A stretch of DNA of 64,000 nt from Diploscapter coronatus. Taxonomy: Eukaryota > Nematoda > Chromadorea > Rhabditida > Rhabditidae. A program made the position numbers and the translations under genes. Position 1 is the stretch's first letter. Each line of letters begins with the position of its first letter. This document shows, piece by piece, positions 40,940 through 52,900 of the stretch. The notes under the pieces were generated by a model, which saw nothing but the letters and a program-made list of their open reading frames with translations, was not told the origin of the DNA and did not search any database. The stretch is from assembly GCA_964036155.1 (NCBI GenBank), contig OZ038422.1:84715201-84779200 (forward strand). Direction: 5' to 3'.

Positions 40940-43408
40940 CTAAGAATTATTAACATCTCGACTTAAACCGTTAAGAATTCCCTCTCGAGCGTCATCATTG
41001 CCACCAGTGTCCTCTAAGGGAGGTGAGTTGGTCTGGCCGCTGAATTTTAAAATGCTAGATTTTGAAAAATAAATTTAAAAGCTAACCTAGGTGGAGTTAA
41101 ACAGCTTCTCTTAACCCTTAATTCATCCTCAATTTCCATGGAGATTTTTCTCTTCTGCAAAAATATCTATTTTAAATTAAATTGCAAATAAAAGAAACTT
41201 CTTTTATTAGCGTTCTCTGAACGTCTTTTCTGGAGTTTCCGAGCTCCAAAAGGCTAAAGCAAAGGGATAGTAATTTTAAGTGTTCTGAAATTTATTTAAA
41301 ATATTTTAGGTTTGTTAGTATTTTCAAGTATATGCCTGGTGCATTGGTTGAAATAAAATTCGAAAATTGTTGAAGTAGGGTGGTCAGAGATGCGTTTGTA
41401 TTTTTCGTGGCTTCCTTATATTCATCTTTAAAATGATCGAAAATGTCACAGATCTGAAAAGAGATCAAAGCATTTGAAAAGAGACCAGTCTTACCTGTCT
41501 AACTTCGTCATACGAAAATCCCAAATATAACAAGTCAAATTGCCTTTCTGCTGGTATTCTGAGATCATCTTCCACAATTATAATTGGAGAGGAAGTCGAT
41601 ATGTCCATAGGTGATCGGAGCTAAATTTTGATAGTTAGAAATTGCATATATTCCGGCCAAATTTGAATAAGAGCCACCTTCATTTAATTTTTTCAAGTTT
41701 TAGGTCTAACTTTTACTTTAACATGGCAAAGTTGTGGTCAAAGTTGATGTATATTCATTTTAACATAACTCCAAGGCTTACCTGGTTAACATCAGGCTTT
41801 TGATTCAATAATATCAGCGACTGTAGGCTTGTCGGCACCAAATACGAGGAACTATTTATGCTACCGTCGGAGTCTAACATCGGAGATGACAATACTGAGC
41901 AATTTGGTTCGAATTTCTGAACTTTTAGAAATTTAAAATTTAGCTTTAACTTTAATTTAAAAATTAAGCGTAATTACTAAAAATTAATATAACTTCTTAA
42001 AATTACTACCTCTTTGTTTTGCTTCAGTCGATTCTTCAATGAGGCCCTTTGGATGTCGGCTGCGCGACAAATTCGGTCGAAAAACCCCTCTTTCTGAGGG
42101 CCTAGCGTTCTTCCAATGCTTAATTTGTATTTTAGCTAACGTCATGACGCTACTCTATCTTTGCTTAGCACCCATATAGCGTTCATTTTCTAATCTAAGC
42201 GAGTGAAATTCTAATTTCTAATTTAGGACTTATAATTAGAATAAAAGTGGTAGTTTTAATTAGAGTCCCCAAGCGGATATGCCAAGCCTCATTCTTGGGT
42301 AAATTTTTGCACATCAAATGATCTGGGTTGTAAATAAGACTTTTCTGAAGAAAAAACAGAACAAAAAAGAAAGTTCCCTAACAGAAAAATCGCAAAAATC
42401 CGTCACTGTGCTGATCGCATCAATTTTTCATCGATTTTGAATTTTTTGGTGTTGATCTTTCGATCTCTTCGCTGGTCAGAAAACTTTTGCTCGATTTGCC
42501 TGACCAGCCATTTTTCTCATCATTCTGCTTCTTTTTCCATAGTCTTTCTTAATCCCTGATAAAGCGTTAAGCCTCCTTTATCTACCGTGCCAAAAATTTG
42601 GGCTCTTTCTCATGGACAGGGCAGAACACGGCTGCTCTGTTATTTTTGTCCCGTTCTTCAAAATGAAATAAATCTTTAAACTCGACTAAGGGCTCAAGTT
42701 AGTTCGCATGGACGAAAATAGTGCATTCGCTAGCACCCGAGAAAGATACCGGCAGGACAGATATCTTTTCCGTGGCCTGCATAGTCACCCAAAATGATAC
42801 ACATTTTTGCAAATGAAATATTGTTTGTGCGTGGTCGTGTGCGGCTATTTTGTTCTGATTTTTTGCACGGAACCATTTTATCAGGTTTATCGTCGATCTA
42901 GACTGAGTTTTTTTCTTTAGACATTCGAGACTTGAAGGATGCTTCCCTTTCAAATTTTCTGCTTCAATTACCACATTTTTGCAAAGAGGCGGAGCTTGGG
43001 GACCCTAGTTTTATAGTTGGTTTTTTCAAGAGAAACTTATATTTTAGACTTTTAAGGTATTGTTCAATACTTGTGAATTTTCTTCAGTTGGTCGAAAGTT
43101 ATCGCGGTTTTCGCGTTCACTGACGACTCCTTCTGTTGCCTTATGTCTCGCTCCAATGTTTGAATATCTCGTTCGATATCATAATTCTTGAAATTAGCAT
43201 ATAAAATTTGAAAGTCTTATTGCTTTTACCACGAATATATGCTGTTGTGCTGCTAGGGATAGATCTTCGGAAATCCTGAAAGGAGACCAAAATTTTCGAA
43301 AAAAAAAAATCATTTTTCTTACGGTGGGCTTAGTAATTCAGTTACGGTAGCAGCTTTCATATCAATAAGCTTTGGCATTTGAGAGAGGGGATCTTGTACA
43401 TCGCCCAT
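40940..43408 (-). CDS. Unrecognised protein, predicted helical and nuclear
   Basis: I do not recognise the family. A continuous in-phase model can be built: start MGDVQDPLSQMPKLIDM (43408); TELLSPP then ISEDLSLAAQQHI; a charged helical stretch NYDIERDIQTLERDIRQQ (about 43190-43075); a short Lys-rich exon ending SPSSASLQKC (about 43050-42970); an exon GPQKEGFFDRICRAADIQ (about 42105-42010); a Ser-rich exon with SSPMLDSDGSINSS; LRSPMDISTSSPIII and FDLLYLGFSYDEVRQ; KDEYKEATKNTNASLT; LLELGNSRKDVQ; a basic KRKISM...RVKRS segment that could be a nuclear localisation signal; and a stop after GLSRDVNNS (40940). About 300 residues. One junction (41336/41335) uses a GC donor. A solo LTR sits in the large intron. 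The consistent phases make it a real gene; function unknown. Confidence 0.62.
42407..42783 (+). mobile_element. Solo LTR of a retrotransposon, copy A
   Basis: 377-bp unit beginning TGTGCTGATCGC and ending GGCCTGCATA, flanked on both sides by GTCAC (42402-42406 and 42784-42788), a perfect 5-bp target-site duplication. Contains AATAAA near 42666. A closely similar unit in opposite orientation lies at 60426-60809. It sits in an intron of the unrecognised minus-strand gene. No internal gag/pol sequence is nearby. Confidence 0.85.
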
Positions 43409-43961
43409 CTTTACGATTATTCTTATTTAAATTAGAGATCTGAAATTTCAAAATTGTATAATGTCATATGTAGAAATTTAGCATAAATTACGACAACTTA
43501 AATTAGAAAATATAAAAACTACTAATATGTCTGAATTCTACAAGAATGAGACGTTATATTAAAATTTGGCACATATATCTGAATTATACTAACGTAATAC
43601 ATATTGTCATTTTAGGAATCGATGGAGCTTAGAAGATGAAATTTTCAAAATGCTGAAGAAGACTATGAAATTATAGTGAGGAGAAGTGATAAGAGCTTTT
43701 CCTTCATTGCTTAGGCATTATCACCAAGACTATCGTCATTATACTGAATAGGAGCAGAGGAAGAGAAAGGGAGCGAATCATTTAATAGAGAAGTAGAGAA
43801 AACGAGGTTTGATAAAGCATTGCATTTTTAGAGTTTTATCAGACCCAATTATGAAGCTGAAAGAAAGTTTGATTGATCATGAATATTGAAATAATACATT
43901 TTGAAAACTGAATAGTTTTGCTGAAACGTTAACGAAGACATGAGCTTTTTAAAGCTCTTCT

Positions 43962-44080
43962 TAGCTATTTGGAAACCGCGAGACCATAGACGAAATAGTG
44001 TGGGGTATGATAGGTTCTCTTTTCCCACACTATTTCTCAATATCTCGTGTCTCGTGGTCTCGCGATTTCTAAATTGCCCC
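43962..44080. mobile_element. MITE, GGAAACC/CGAAATA family, copy 2
   Basis: Arms TTTGGAAACCGCGAGACCAT and GTGGTCTCGCGATTTCTAAA are inverted, as are the inner CGAAATAGTGTGGG (43991) and TTCCCACACTATTTC (44022). Confidence 0.8.
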
Positions 44081-44829
44081 CTTTTCATGCTTACTATTGG
44101 GGTTAAAATGGATATTTTCAATGATCGATAACTTGAGACAAAATAAAAACGATGAGATTTTGATGCATGAAAATTAGCGCGCTATTTGCAAACGAATAAA
44201 TGGCATTTCATTGATCCAAGGGATGACTTTGACGACTATTCGAAATTACGCATTGTACAAACGCATATCCGAATTTGTGCGCATCGTTCATTTTGTCTCA
44301 AGCAATCGGTCATTGTCGATATCATAAAGTGCAAAATACTCGAACTCGAAAACTTTATGGAGGATGTATAAGATCCTCATGAATTATGACATCCTCTATG
44401 TAAATGACAGATGCACATGTGTTGAGGTATATATCACTATGTATAAGCTCTTATTTTGCAAATTGCAATTTCTTTGTCAATCATATTCGAATTCTTTTAG
44501 TCTCGAAATTTTCAATTATATCTCCGATTCTACTCATTATACTCGCCTCCTTTATCGAGGAAATTGTGTAGGTGAATTAGATTTTGAAGGGAAATGAAAA
44601 GACACTGAAATATGTGTTGAATCAAAGTTAAAATACGTGAACGCCGCTGCAAAATTTCGAAACAGAGATCAAAATTTTTAATGATTATAAATAGACCGCG
44701 AGTAGTTTTCCAATTTTTTTTTTTCGAATTTGTCATATTCAAATTAGGGTATTTGCGTTCTCTAATTACAAGATTTATTTTGTTTTTACACAAACACTGT
44801 CTCATGTTTATTAGCAATCAGTAAAGATG

Positions 44830-44943
44830 GTTTTAGGCCGATCTCTTTCCTTTTCGCGTGTTATTTTTCGATTTCCTAACCACTAAAAATAACTGTACTC
44901 CACTTTGCACGCCTCCCAAGTTCAAGCACCAACAATACTAATG
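44830..44943 (+). mobile_element. MITE, TGGTGCTTAAACCTGGGAGG family, 5'-truncated copy
   Basis: Matches the right three-quarters of the copy at 49005-49157 (TTTTCGCGTGTTATTT, CCACTAAAAATAACTGTACT, CACTTTGCACGCCTCCCAAG, AAGCACCAACAATA) but lacks the left terminal repeat. Confidence 0.75.
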
Positions 44944-45416
44944 ACGTTTGTTTTCGATTGTTAATGAGTACGATATTGTCTATAAATAAAGGCTATGTTG
45001 TAAATCATACTAAAAATTTTTCATAAACTCCTTTAACTTAAGCCATATTATTTTATGAATGACACATAAATGTGACTTTCGATTAACTTCTTTTCTAGAA
45101 ACCCTTATCTATTTGACCTCAGAACATGGCGTATCTAATCAAACCATGAGAAATACACAAGTGCACAAATGCGAAAAGATATAAATTATTTTACTTAATA
45201 CACAAAATTGTGTTGCCTCCTATATTGCTTGCTCAACCTCAGGATAAAGTTCTTATTATTGATTATTTCTTTATCAATAGCATGTGCATTTTCTGGCTAT
45301 CATAAGGGTCATGTATGCACGCTTATGTCCTTCTTGTTAATTTTCAAACTTGATTTTTAATCTAAGTGAAATATTTTCATTGCTCTTCAAGTCCTTTTTA
45401 TTTCAGATAAAAGAAA

Positions 45417-48400
45417 ATGAATTTATCCCAAGAGGAACTACTAAAATCAGTCGAAAACTCTGATTCTTCGAACTCAGTTCCGGAAAAATCTGATGAAAGC
45501 CTGCATGATCTTAATAGATCTATCGTTAGAGAGGTAAGTTTTTAGAAAAAAAAAAAGTCTAATTAAAGTTTTAGAGTTCAAACATCACCATTGTTCCTCA
45601 GCTATTATTGTCTTGGCATAATGTGACGGCTCATGTGAGGCAATTTTTTGTATTGTTTTTGTTGTATTAATTAAGTTAAAAATTTAAGGTTAATCAACAA
45701 CGGAAAAATAAATTCATCGATTATTTTCGAGAGCCTAGAAAGGAAAGATGCTACACCGAAAGATCTCAGAAAGTCCTCTTAGATGAGGGTGAGTTTAAGA
45801 TTTTTCCCATCTAATTAAAGGAAAAATAAAACAACAACAGCAATGTTTAGTCTTCGGCACTGCTAACCCCGGCGAAGTTTTAGCGATATTGGGCTCTTCT
45901 GGAGCGGGAAAATCAACTCTTCTAAATGTACTAACTCAAAGAAATCTGGATTTTATCAGAGTTTCAGGGGATATTAGGGTGAGCATTGTTGTTTTTTATG
46001 CTATCTAAATTTTTCTCACTAAGAATACGATAATTCTTTTATTATATTTTTAAAAATTCGGTTTTCCAACATTTCCTTTTAATCTAATTTGTAGGTAAAC
46101 GGCCTGAGAGTGGATAAAGAGTACATGAAGAAAGTATCAGCTTATGTCCAACAGGATGATCTATTCATTGGAAGCTTAACAGTTGAAGAACATCTGAGGT
46201 TTAACGTAAGAGAAAATCAATAATTTTCGGGAACAAATGGTCTTTTGTATTCCACACCCACTTTCTGAGGAGAGAGCAAGATAGGGAGGTAGGGGAAAAG
46301 AACAAAGTGGGTGTGGGATACAGGAGGCTGGAATAAATCGATACTTTCAGGCCGTCCTAAGAATGAACGACCGATATAGTGACCGGGAACAGAAGCGTCG
46401 AGTTAAACAAGTCATCAGTGACGTAATAATTTCTGCTAATTTCTAAATCAAATCAGAGAAAAAAATATTCAGTTGGGCCTAAAATCCTGTGCGAACTCGA
46501 TAATCGGTACCCGAACTAGAAAAGGAATTTCCGGCGGGGAGCGGAAGAGATTGGCCTTTGCGAGTGAGGTAAGCTGGGGGAAAGGTTTTAATTTAAATTT
46601 TTTTTTTAAATAGTAAAAAAATCTGTTCACATATCTTTTCTGCCATTTTTCAAGAATTTTGATTTTTTGTTCAGACCTTGAAAATTTCAGATCCTAACCA
46701 GTCCACCTATGCTGTTATGCGACGAACCTACGTCGGGACTGGATTCATTTTTGGCTCACCAAGTGATTCAAGTCTTGAAAAAGTTAGCTGAAAGAAAGGG
46801 AATGACGATCATAATCACGATACACCAACCCTCATCTCAGATATATCATCTGTTTGATAGGTAAGCCTAACGAAATTTTAAGCTATTAAAAATCCATAAA
46901 ATTTGTATATGTATGTTTATGAGATGGGGAGATCTTTAAACTAATAAAAGAATTTAGGACCTATTTTATGGCCGAGGGTAGGGTCGTATTTTGCGGAACC
47001 CGAGATGAGGCGGAACTTATGTGGATTGGCTTAGGGTTGCCTACCCCATTAAACTTCAACCCGGCCGACCACTATATCTCAACGCTATCAATTAAAAAGC
47101 ATGGAGAAGCCAAGCAGCATGAGAGGAATATGGTAATTTATGCATTTTTTTAGCTAATTAGCAAATATTCATTAATTTTATAGTTAATGTGTGAATTCTA
47201 CGCAAAAAGTGATATTGGCCAAAAAGTTCGAAGAGTTGCTAGACGGGGATCGGCCTCGGTAATATTTTTCTACCCTGAAAACTTCGGTCTGATTCACTAC
47301 CATTTTAGGATCTAACAAATAGTTCTGATAGTGAAGAAATGTACCATAGGAGGCATAGACAAGACTCATACCATCAAGTGGTCTACCATGCTAGGTAAGT
47401 TGGAGAAGGCAATTAATAAAAGTAGTACCGCAAAAATCTAACGAATGTGCATATTTTGAGCCAATTTAGAAAGTAATAGCTTACTCACAAAGTATAGGGT
47501 AGGAATTTAGTAATAGAATGCTGGATATCCAACGTTTCGGCCCAGAAAATTTATATGATGATAATTTTATAGATTGTTTGCAGTACTACTTTTATTAATT
47601 GCCTTGGGAAAAATATGAAAAATTTTTGCAAAAATGCCGATTTTTTAGCTATTTCACCCAATTGAAGGCCCTAACCTGGCGATGCGCTATGAATGTTCTA
47701 AGAGAGCCAACCCTATTGAAAGTCCAGTTAACTCAATCTATCGTACGGGTTTCCTTTGTTTTTATAAAACTAAATTTTTGAAATTTTAGATCCTAGCGCT
47801 AATTACCGGATTGATCTATGTGAATAATTCGATTTCGCAGCTGCAGGTGATCTCTACTCTCTTTTCATCCAAATCTGGCTCTGACTCTCATGTTTCTCGT
47901 TTCTCATTCGTCTCTCTCGGTTTCAACTCTTTCTAGCCTTTTGGGGCGAAATGTGGCAAAGAATATTGCAAAGCAGAGTTGCGACCGTTGTCAAATGATT
48001 TCCACTAAACCTAGTATACTATTTACCACTCACTACAGTTTTCTCACTTTGCACGGCATCTAAAGTTAGATGCGCCGAGGAAAGAGGGAGCGCGAGAACG
48101 TTTGGAAGTGGAAGAGCGAATGGGAAGCTAGAAAAATGAGGTCCAGGGCCAAATTTGAATGAAAAACTGTATAAATTTTAAAAATTTCAAATTGTATAAT
48201 TCGATAGCTTAGATAATTATGCTAGTTTTAGATAATGAATATAAACGGTTCTATGTACGAAATGGTTTGCAATATGGCGTTTATGTTTCAGTTCAGCGTG
48301 GTTCACGTAACTCTTAAAAATGAGTAATTCAAGTAAAAATTCAACAAGTTTCAGATTTTCTGCCTCGACTTCCCAACCTTCTACCGCGAGCACAATTCCG

Positions 48401-49459
48401 GATTATACCGAGTTTCTACGTATTTTCTAGCGAAAAATATCGCCGAAGTAAACTAACAAGAAAACAAAATCGTAATATTTTCAATTCAAGGCCCCATCCT
48501 ACATTATATCCGGTATATTGTATTCTTCTATTCTCTATGTTATGTCTCGACTCTATTTATCCTGGGACGCATTTTTTATCTATGTTTTGGTAGCTATTTT
48601 GGTAGAAAATGTCGCCATTTCTATAGGTAAGTGACGATTTTTAGCTTAATCATCAAAGTAATTTTGTTAGGCATTATTATGACTAGATTTTAAAGTATAG
48701 TCGGCGCTAATGACGTTACTTGAAAACTTTCAGGCTACATGTTTTCCTGCCTGTTCGGTACAGTGTCAGTTGCCGTCGCTGTCATGCCAATTTTCGTGGT
48801 ACCTATGATGGCTTTCGGAGGTATAGTTTTATCTCGGGGAAAACACATTCAATGGAATTGCAAATTTTAGGCTTTTTCATCAACCAGGGCACTTTACCGC
48901 TTTATTTCCAACCTCTAAAGTATTTATCTTATTTTGGTTATGGATATGAAACTTTGATAATCAATCAGTGGTCCAGGGTTAATGAGATTCCAGGTATTTT
49001 TAATGGCCAAAATCTGGGAGGTCGAAAATGAAAGGGGAGAGAGAGACGATTTTAGGCGCCAGCCTCTCACCTTTTGCGTGCTATTTCTTGATTTTCTAAC
49101 CACTAAAAATAACTGTACGCCACTTTGCACGCCTCCCAAGTTTAAGCACCAACAATAAAACTTATACTTTTATAAATAATTAAATTAAAGATCATAATAG
49201 CATAATTTTAAAACGATAGACTTTAATATAATATGGTAGAAAATTTTAATTAAATGAAACTTAAATTTTGAATATTTTAGGGCAATGCTTGAACGCAAAT
49301 ACGACCATGTGTTATTCTAATGGAGATGACTTAATATCCGGATTAAGCTTTGAAAAATCGCATTTTTGGAGAAACATTGAAATCATGGCTCTAATGATCA
49401 TATCCTTTAGATTCATAGCATATTTCGCACTGTATTTAAGGGCTACTATTCGAAGATAA
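45417..49459 (+). CDS. ABCG (White/Scarlet-type) half-transporter
   Basis: ATP-driven membrane transporter with the ABCG layout: N-terminal ATPase, C-terminal six-helix domain. Start [14 protein letters not shown] at 45417 after a splice acceptor. Walker A GSSGAGKS (about 45900); Q-loop [13 protein letters not shown] signature ISGGERKR (about 46535); Walker [13 protein letters not shown] (46705); H-loop TIHQPSSQ. A charged linker ([15 protein letters not shown]) precedes the membrane part, which includes [13 protein letters not shown], the family motif [19 protein letters not shown] (48365-48425), [17 protein letters not shown] and a last helix before the stop at 49459. About 640 residues, normal for the family. 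Several introns hold MITEs. Nematode wht genes are the nearest relatives; substrate cannot be told from sequence, though fly White/Scarlet carry tryptophan-derived pigment precursors. Confidence 0.9.
46240..46332. mobile_element. MITE, TTGTATTCCACACCCACTTT family, ABCG intron
   Basis: Left end TTGTATTCCACACCCACTTT and right end AAAGTGGGTGTGGGATACAG are inverted complements around a purine-rich centre. The second copy is at 59235-59320. Confidence 0.8.
47403..47612. mobile_element. MITE, AATTAATAAAAGTAGTAC family, ABCG intron
   Basis: Left GCAATTAATAAAAGTAGTAC and right GTACTACTTTTATTAATTGC are perfect inverted ends about 20 bp long. Related to the element at 40181-40305. Confidence 0.8.
49005..49157 (+). 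mobile_element. MITE, TGGTGCTTAAACCTGGGAGG family, ABCG last intron
   Basis: Full-length copy beginning AAAATCTGGGAGGTCGAAAA and ending CACGCCTCCCAAGTTTAAGC then ACCAACAATA. It starts just inside the splice donor that follows NEIPG. Confidence 0.8.
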
Positions 49460-49467
49460 AGTTTTCT

Positions 49468-49473
49468 TTTATT
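49468..49473 (-). terminator. poly(A) signal for the nmr-1/LITAF transcript
   Basis: TTTATT on the + strand reads AATAAA on the minus strand, 52 bp after the stop of the LITAF exons (49525). It overlaps the 3' UTR of the convergent ABCG gene, which stops at 49459. Confidence 0.5.
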
Positions 49474-49524
49474 TCAATTAGATTATATTTTTAAAATTTT
49501 ATCGATCTTTCAACGATTTCGCTA

Positions 49525-49902
49525 TTAGACATAAAACTTTGGCCTTCTCTTGGGTCTATGCCTTCCAATTGTATGAGCACAGTGCGGACAAACATGAATG
49601 AAATCGGAAAACGACTTCAGATAGCACGGCAAGGGCGCTAGGGGGCTGGAAACTTTTAATTTGAAGAACAAAATACAGTAATCCAATTACCATAGACAGA
49701 AGATTACCAATAGGCATGAGGCAATGCAGGCGAATTTTCCGGTTTCTTTGTGGACGTCGGTTTGGACTAGGTGCTGAAATTTAGGGATTTGATATATCCG
49801 GCTGTATGAAGTTCTACCTACCCTGCATCTCGAGCAAAATACTATGACTGGATTTTGGCTAAAGTCCAAATTCGGTTTGAAAGGACCATTTTCCTTCGAC
49901 CA
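49525..49902 (-). CDS. Three exons encoding a LITAF-like zinc/membrane domain, probably the alternative C-terminus of nmr-1
   Basis: Exons 49902-49822, 49773-49691 and 49645-49525 join in phase and encode about 94 residues. The fold signature is that of LITAF/SIMPLE domains: N-terminal CxxC (VFCSRCR), [12 protein letters not shown], a hydrophobic stretch ([13 protein letters not shown]), then [12 protein letters not shown] and the family-defining HxCPxC ([11 protein letters not shown]). LITAF domains bind one zinc and insert shallowly into the cytosolic face of endosomal membranes. The first exon follows an acceptor directly, has an in-frame TAG just before it and no in-frame ATG, so it must be spliced from an upstream exon. 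The only neighbour on this strand is nmr-1, whose last exon offers a phase-0 GC donor 55 bp away. Confidence 0.7.
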
Positions 49903-52900
49903 CTAAATTAAGAGAAAAAAATGCTGATTTTCATGATGAATTTTCTTTGAAAATTGCCTCGAAAGGTATCTGATCCAGCCCGATAAATCCTCGCTTCATC
50001 AAAACTCCGGTCATTCTGTAGGCTTTTTCAACATTCCTAGGCCTTTCTAATTTGTCACGCCAAATCGTGGCGTATTTTAGCACGATTTTTCTTTGACGCC
50101 CTAATTTCGCCTTTCTTCTTCCGTATGACACCTCAATGCAGCTTAGAATCACCCCTAAGACTACACCTGCCGTCATTAAAATAAATAGATCCTGAAAATC
50201 AGCACGTTTTAATTTGAACGCAACAGATATCAAAAAGGCTGACCTTCATATTAATCAGCCCAAGTCTGGCTGGTGATTTATGTTGTTGGATTTCTTCACA
50301 GGGCTTTCGCTTTACCGAGATCCATTTTTCACTTAGGTCTTCCATTAAACCGCCTCAAAATTTAATTATTTTACTTTTTTCCTTTAAATTTCGCCTCATA
50401 ATTATAAAAAACGAAAGTCTGAACTTAAAAAAATACGGCTCAGATTAAAATTGGTTATTCGGAAACCGCTCGACATCAACACCTCAACACATGTGAAATA
50501 GTGTGTGTGGCTAGGGTAGGGTATTGGCGATAGGGCCTCTTTTCCCACACTATTTCGCATGTCGCGCGGTTTACAAGTTGCCGCAAACTTGTCCTACTTT
50601 CTCCCATCCTCAAAATCGCCGCTGTGATATGGGGCGTCCAAGGTGAATTTTTCTGCAGCGCTATGGCGTAGGCGCTACGTCCGAATAAATTGCCTCTGAA
50701 ATGTTTTATTTGCCTAAAGATGGCGCGTCAAATTTACCGGATCCGTAAATTACAGTGGCGGGCAGCTTCAAACTCGAGTCTAGAGGAGTCCCAGATAAAG
50801 GCGTCCAACGTACCGTTCAAAAGGCCGTTAATAGCGTCCTCGGCGCGTCGGACGTTGTCCTTCTCCATCTCAAATTAAATTATGACGCCTTTATAATAAC
50901 GTTCTTTACCTTCCTGAACATCGTCGACAACTCCACGTGGCGTTTGAAATACTGATAGACGTTCGAATTTATCACTGTAGCGAATGAAAAATTCGCTGAC
51001 GGATTTCTCAGCTAAATTTGACATTTTTAGGGGTGTAAATTCGAAATCTTAAAAATCACCCTTGGGTCTGTAATTCCTGAGAGGCCTTTTTCGGGTTGGT
51101 CCAGGACTAGAAACGCCGCTAGATTAGCGGTGTATGACGCCACGATGATCATGCAGAAGCCGCACCAAACCAAGCCCAGAACGCGCGCTGCACAACTTCG
51201 GGGCGTTTCTGAAATGTGTTTTTAGATAAACGGCGTCATGACGTCATACTCTCTGAGACGCCCGAATTCAGCAGGACACCCCAGACGAACCACATCGACT
51301 CGCCGAAGTTCACTTTGGCGTCGGACTCGGTTTCAGAAAACGGGTCCTCGACTTCGTCTTTCGGCTAAAAAGGCGTCATTATGACAAGATCAGCTTTTTT
51401 CTATGGATTTTTACCTAAAATCATGATTTTCAAGAATTTCTAGCGAAGATTAACTTTCTAAAGAGGTTTTGAATGAAAATCGACGTTTTTCATATTTTTG
51501 ATTTGATGAAGCTCAGTTTTCTGTTATCAATTTTACCGAGTAAAACTTGTGGAAAGGCGATGATAGATCTAGTAGATAAATTGCCAGGCCAATTAACGCC
51601 ACCGCGACGAATAGCGCTGTCCATAGGGAGGATTGTAGAGGCTGAAGAAAGGACTGCATGGTAGAAACGGAGGGGTTTTGCTAAATAAATTTCATATATC
51701 CTAGACTATATACCCTTACTATGCATATATCTTAAGGATTTCATGTGCATAGATTTCATATATTCCGAATTTTACATATCTCCTACCGATTTCTCCAGAA
51801 TCTTAATTCCATGGTATAGCCAGGGCTCGGAAAAATCCACGTAGTGTTCTCTCTCAGGGTTTATAGACATCCCGCCGATCGCTAGGTCAGCTTTATCATT
51901 GTCCAACTCCCACAGGGCACCTGAATTTTGACAAACATTGGGGATCAGAGCTGCAAACGTTTAGACGCGCGCGAGTATACAGGCATAACGAGGTAGTGTT
52001 TCTTCGAGAGAGAGTGAGAGAAAAGAGCTTGCTTTCCCTATGTTCTCTCAAAAATACACATTATCTCATTATGCGTGTATACCCGCGCGCGTCTAAACAC
52101 CTACATCTCTATTATAGATTTAAAAAATCTGAACCTGAAAGTGAAAAATCCCTGGAGTCATGCGACACTACCACTGCACCATAGCTGTCGTTGAGATGAA
52201 GTGAAAATTGGAAACTTCTGTCGATAGAACTATTCGGCTAAAAATCGTATAGCTTTCGGAAGAATCCGACTTTTTACGTCTGGTAGAGAAATATTTGAAA
52301 GAAGATCAATCGCGTATCCAGAGCAGCAAAAATGCTCGCTGCTATTCGATGAAAATTTCGGGCAGTAGTACCAGGGGCCGGGCTAGGAATGTTCATTTTT
52401 CAAAGAAAAAACTCGGCCTTACCACAGAAGCGGTGTCGATTCCGCTCAAGGGTACTTCCACTTCACCCAGACCTTGACAGTCGTTAGGATTTGAAGCCGG
52501 AATTGAATATACGAAGGGAGGGTCGTTTACCGTAACCGCTCTTAGGTGTTTGGGCAGGGAAATTTCGAATGGCTTCGATCCTGAGGCCCAGATAATTTTC
52601 TCCTCATTTAGGGTTAAGTGAGATCCTCTAGAGTCGGCATTTTTTCTGGAAAAATGGGCTATTGTTACCTGAGAGTTCCAACAATTTGCAATGCTTCGTC
52701 CATATTCAAAATCTCATAAGTAACGGCGATTCTTTCGCAGTTAGAGTTGAAAAATATGTCGGCCGATTTTGTTGAGCACATTTTTCTGAAAATTTCGTAT
52801 AAATTCGTTAAAGTCTAAAATTTCAGTACTTTTTCGCCAAATCAGTCCAATTATTATTCATTACGGTAGATTTTTTCGAGCATCCGATAGGCGGATTTAA

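Larger units (their letters stand above)
43409..45416. promoter_or_regulatory. Shared upstream region of two divergent genes
   Basis: Two kilobases between the start of the unrecognised minus-strand gene and the start of the ABCG gene. No coding sequence supported. Contains two MITE copies (43962-44080, 44830-44943). A TTTATTTCAG acceptor at 45396-45405 precedes the ABCG start codon. Confidence 0.4.

Noticed and set aside
42699..42974. 91-codon minus-strand open frame
   Set aside because: It crosses the boundary of the solo LTR into an intron and matches nothing.
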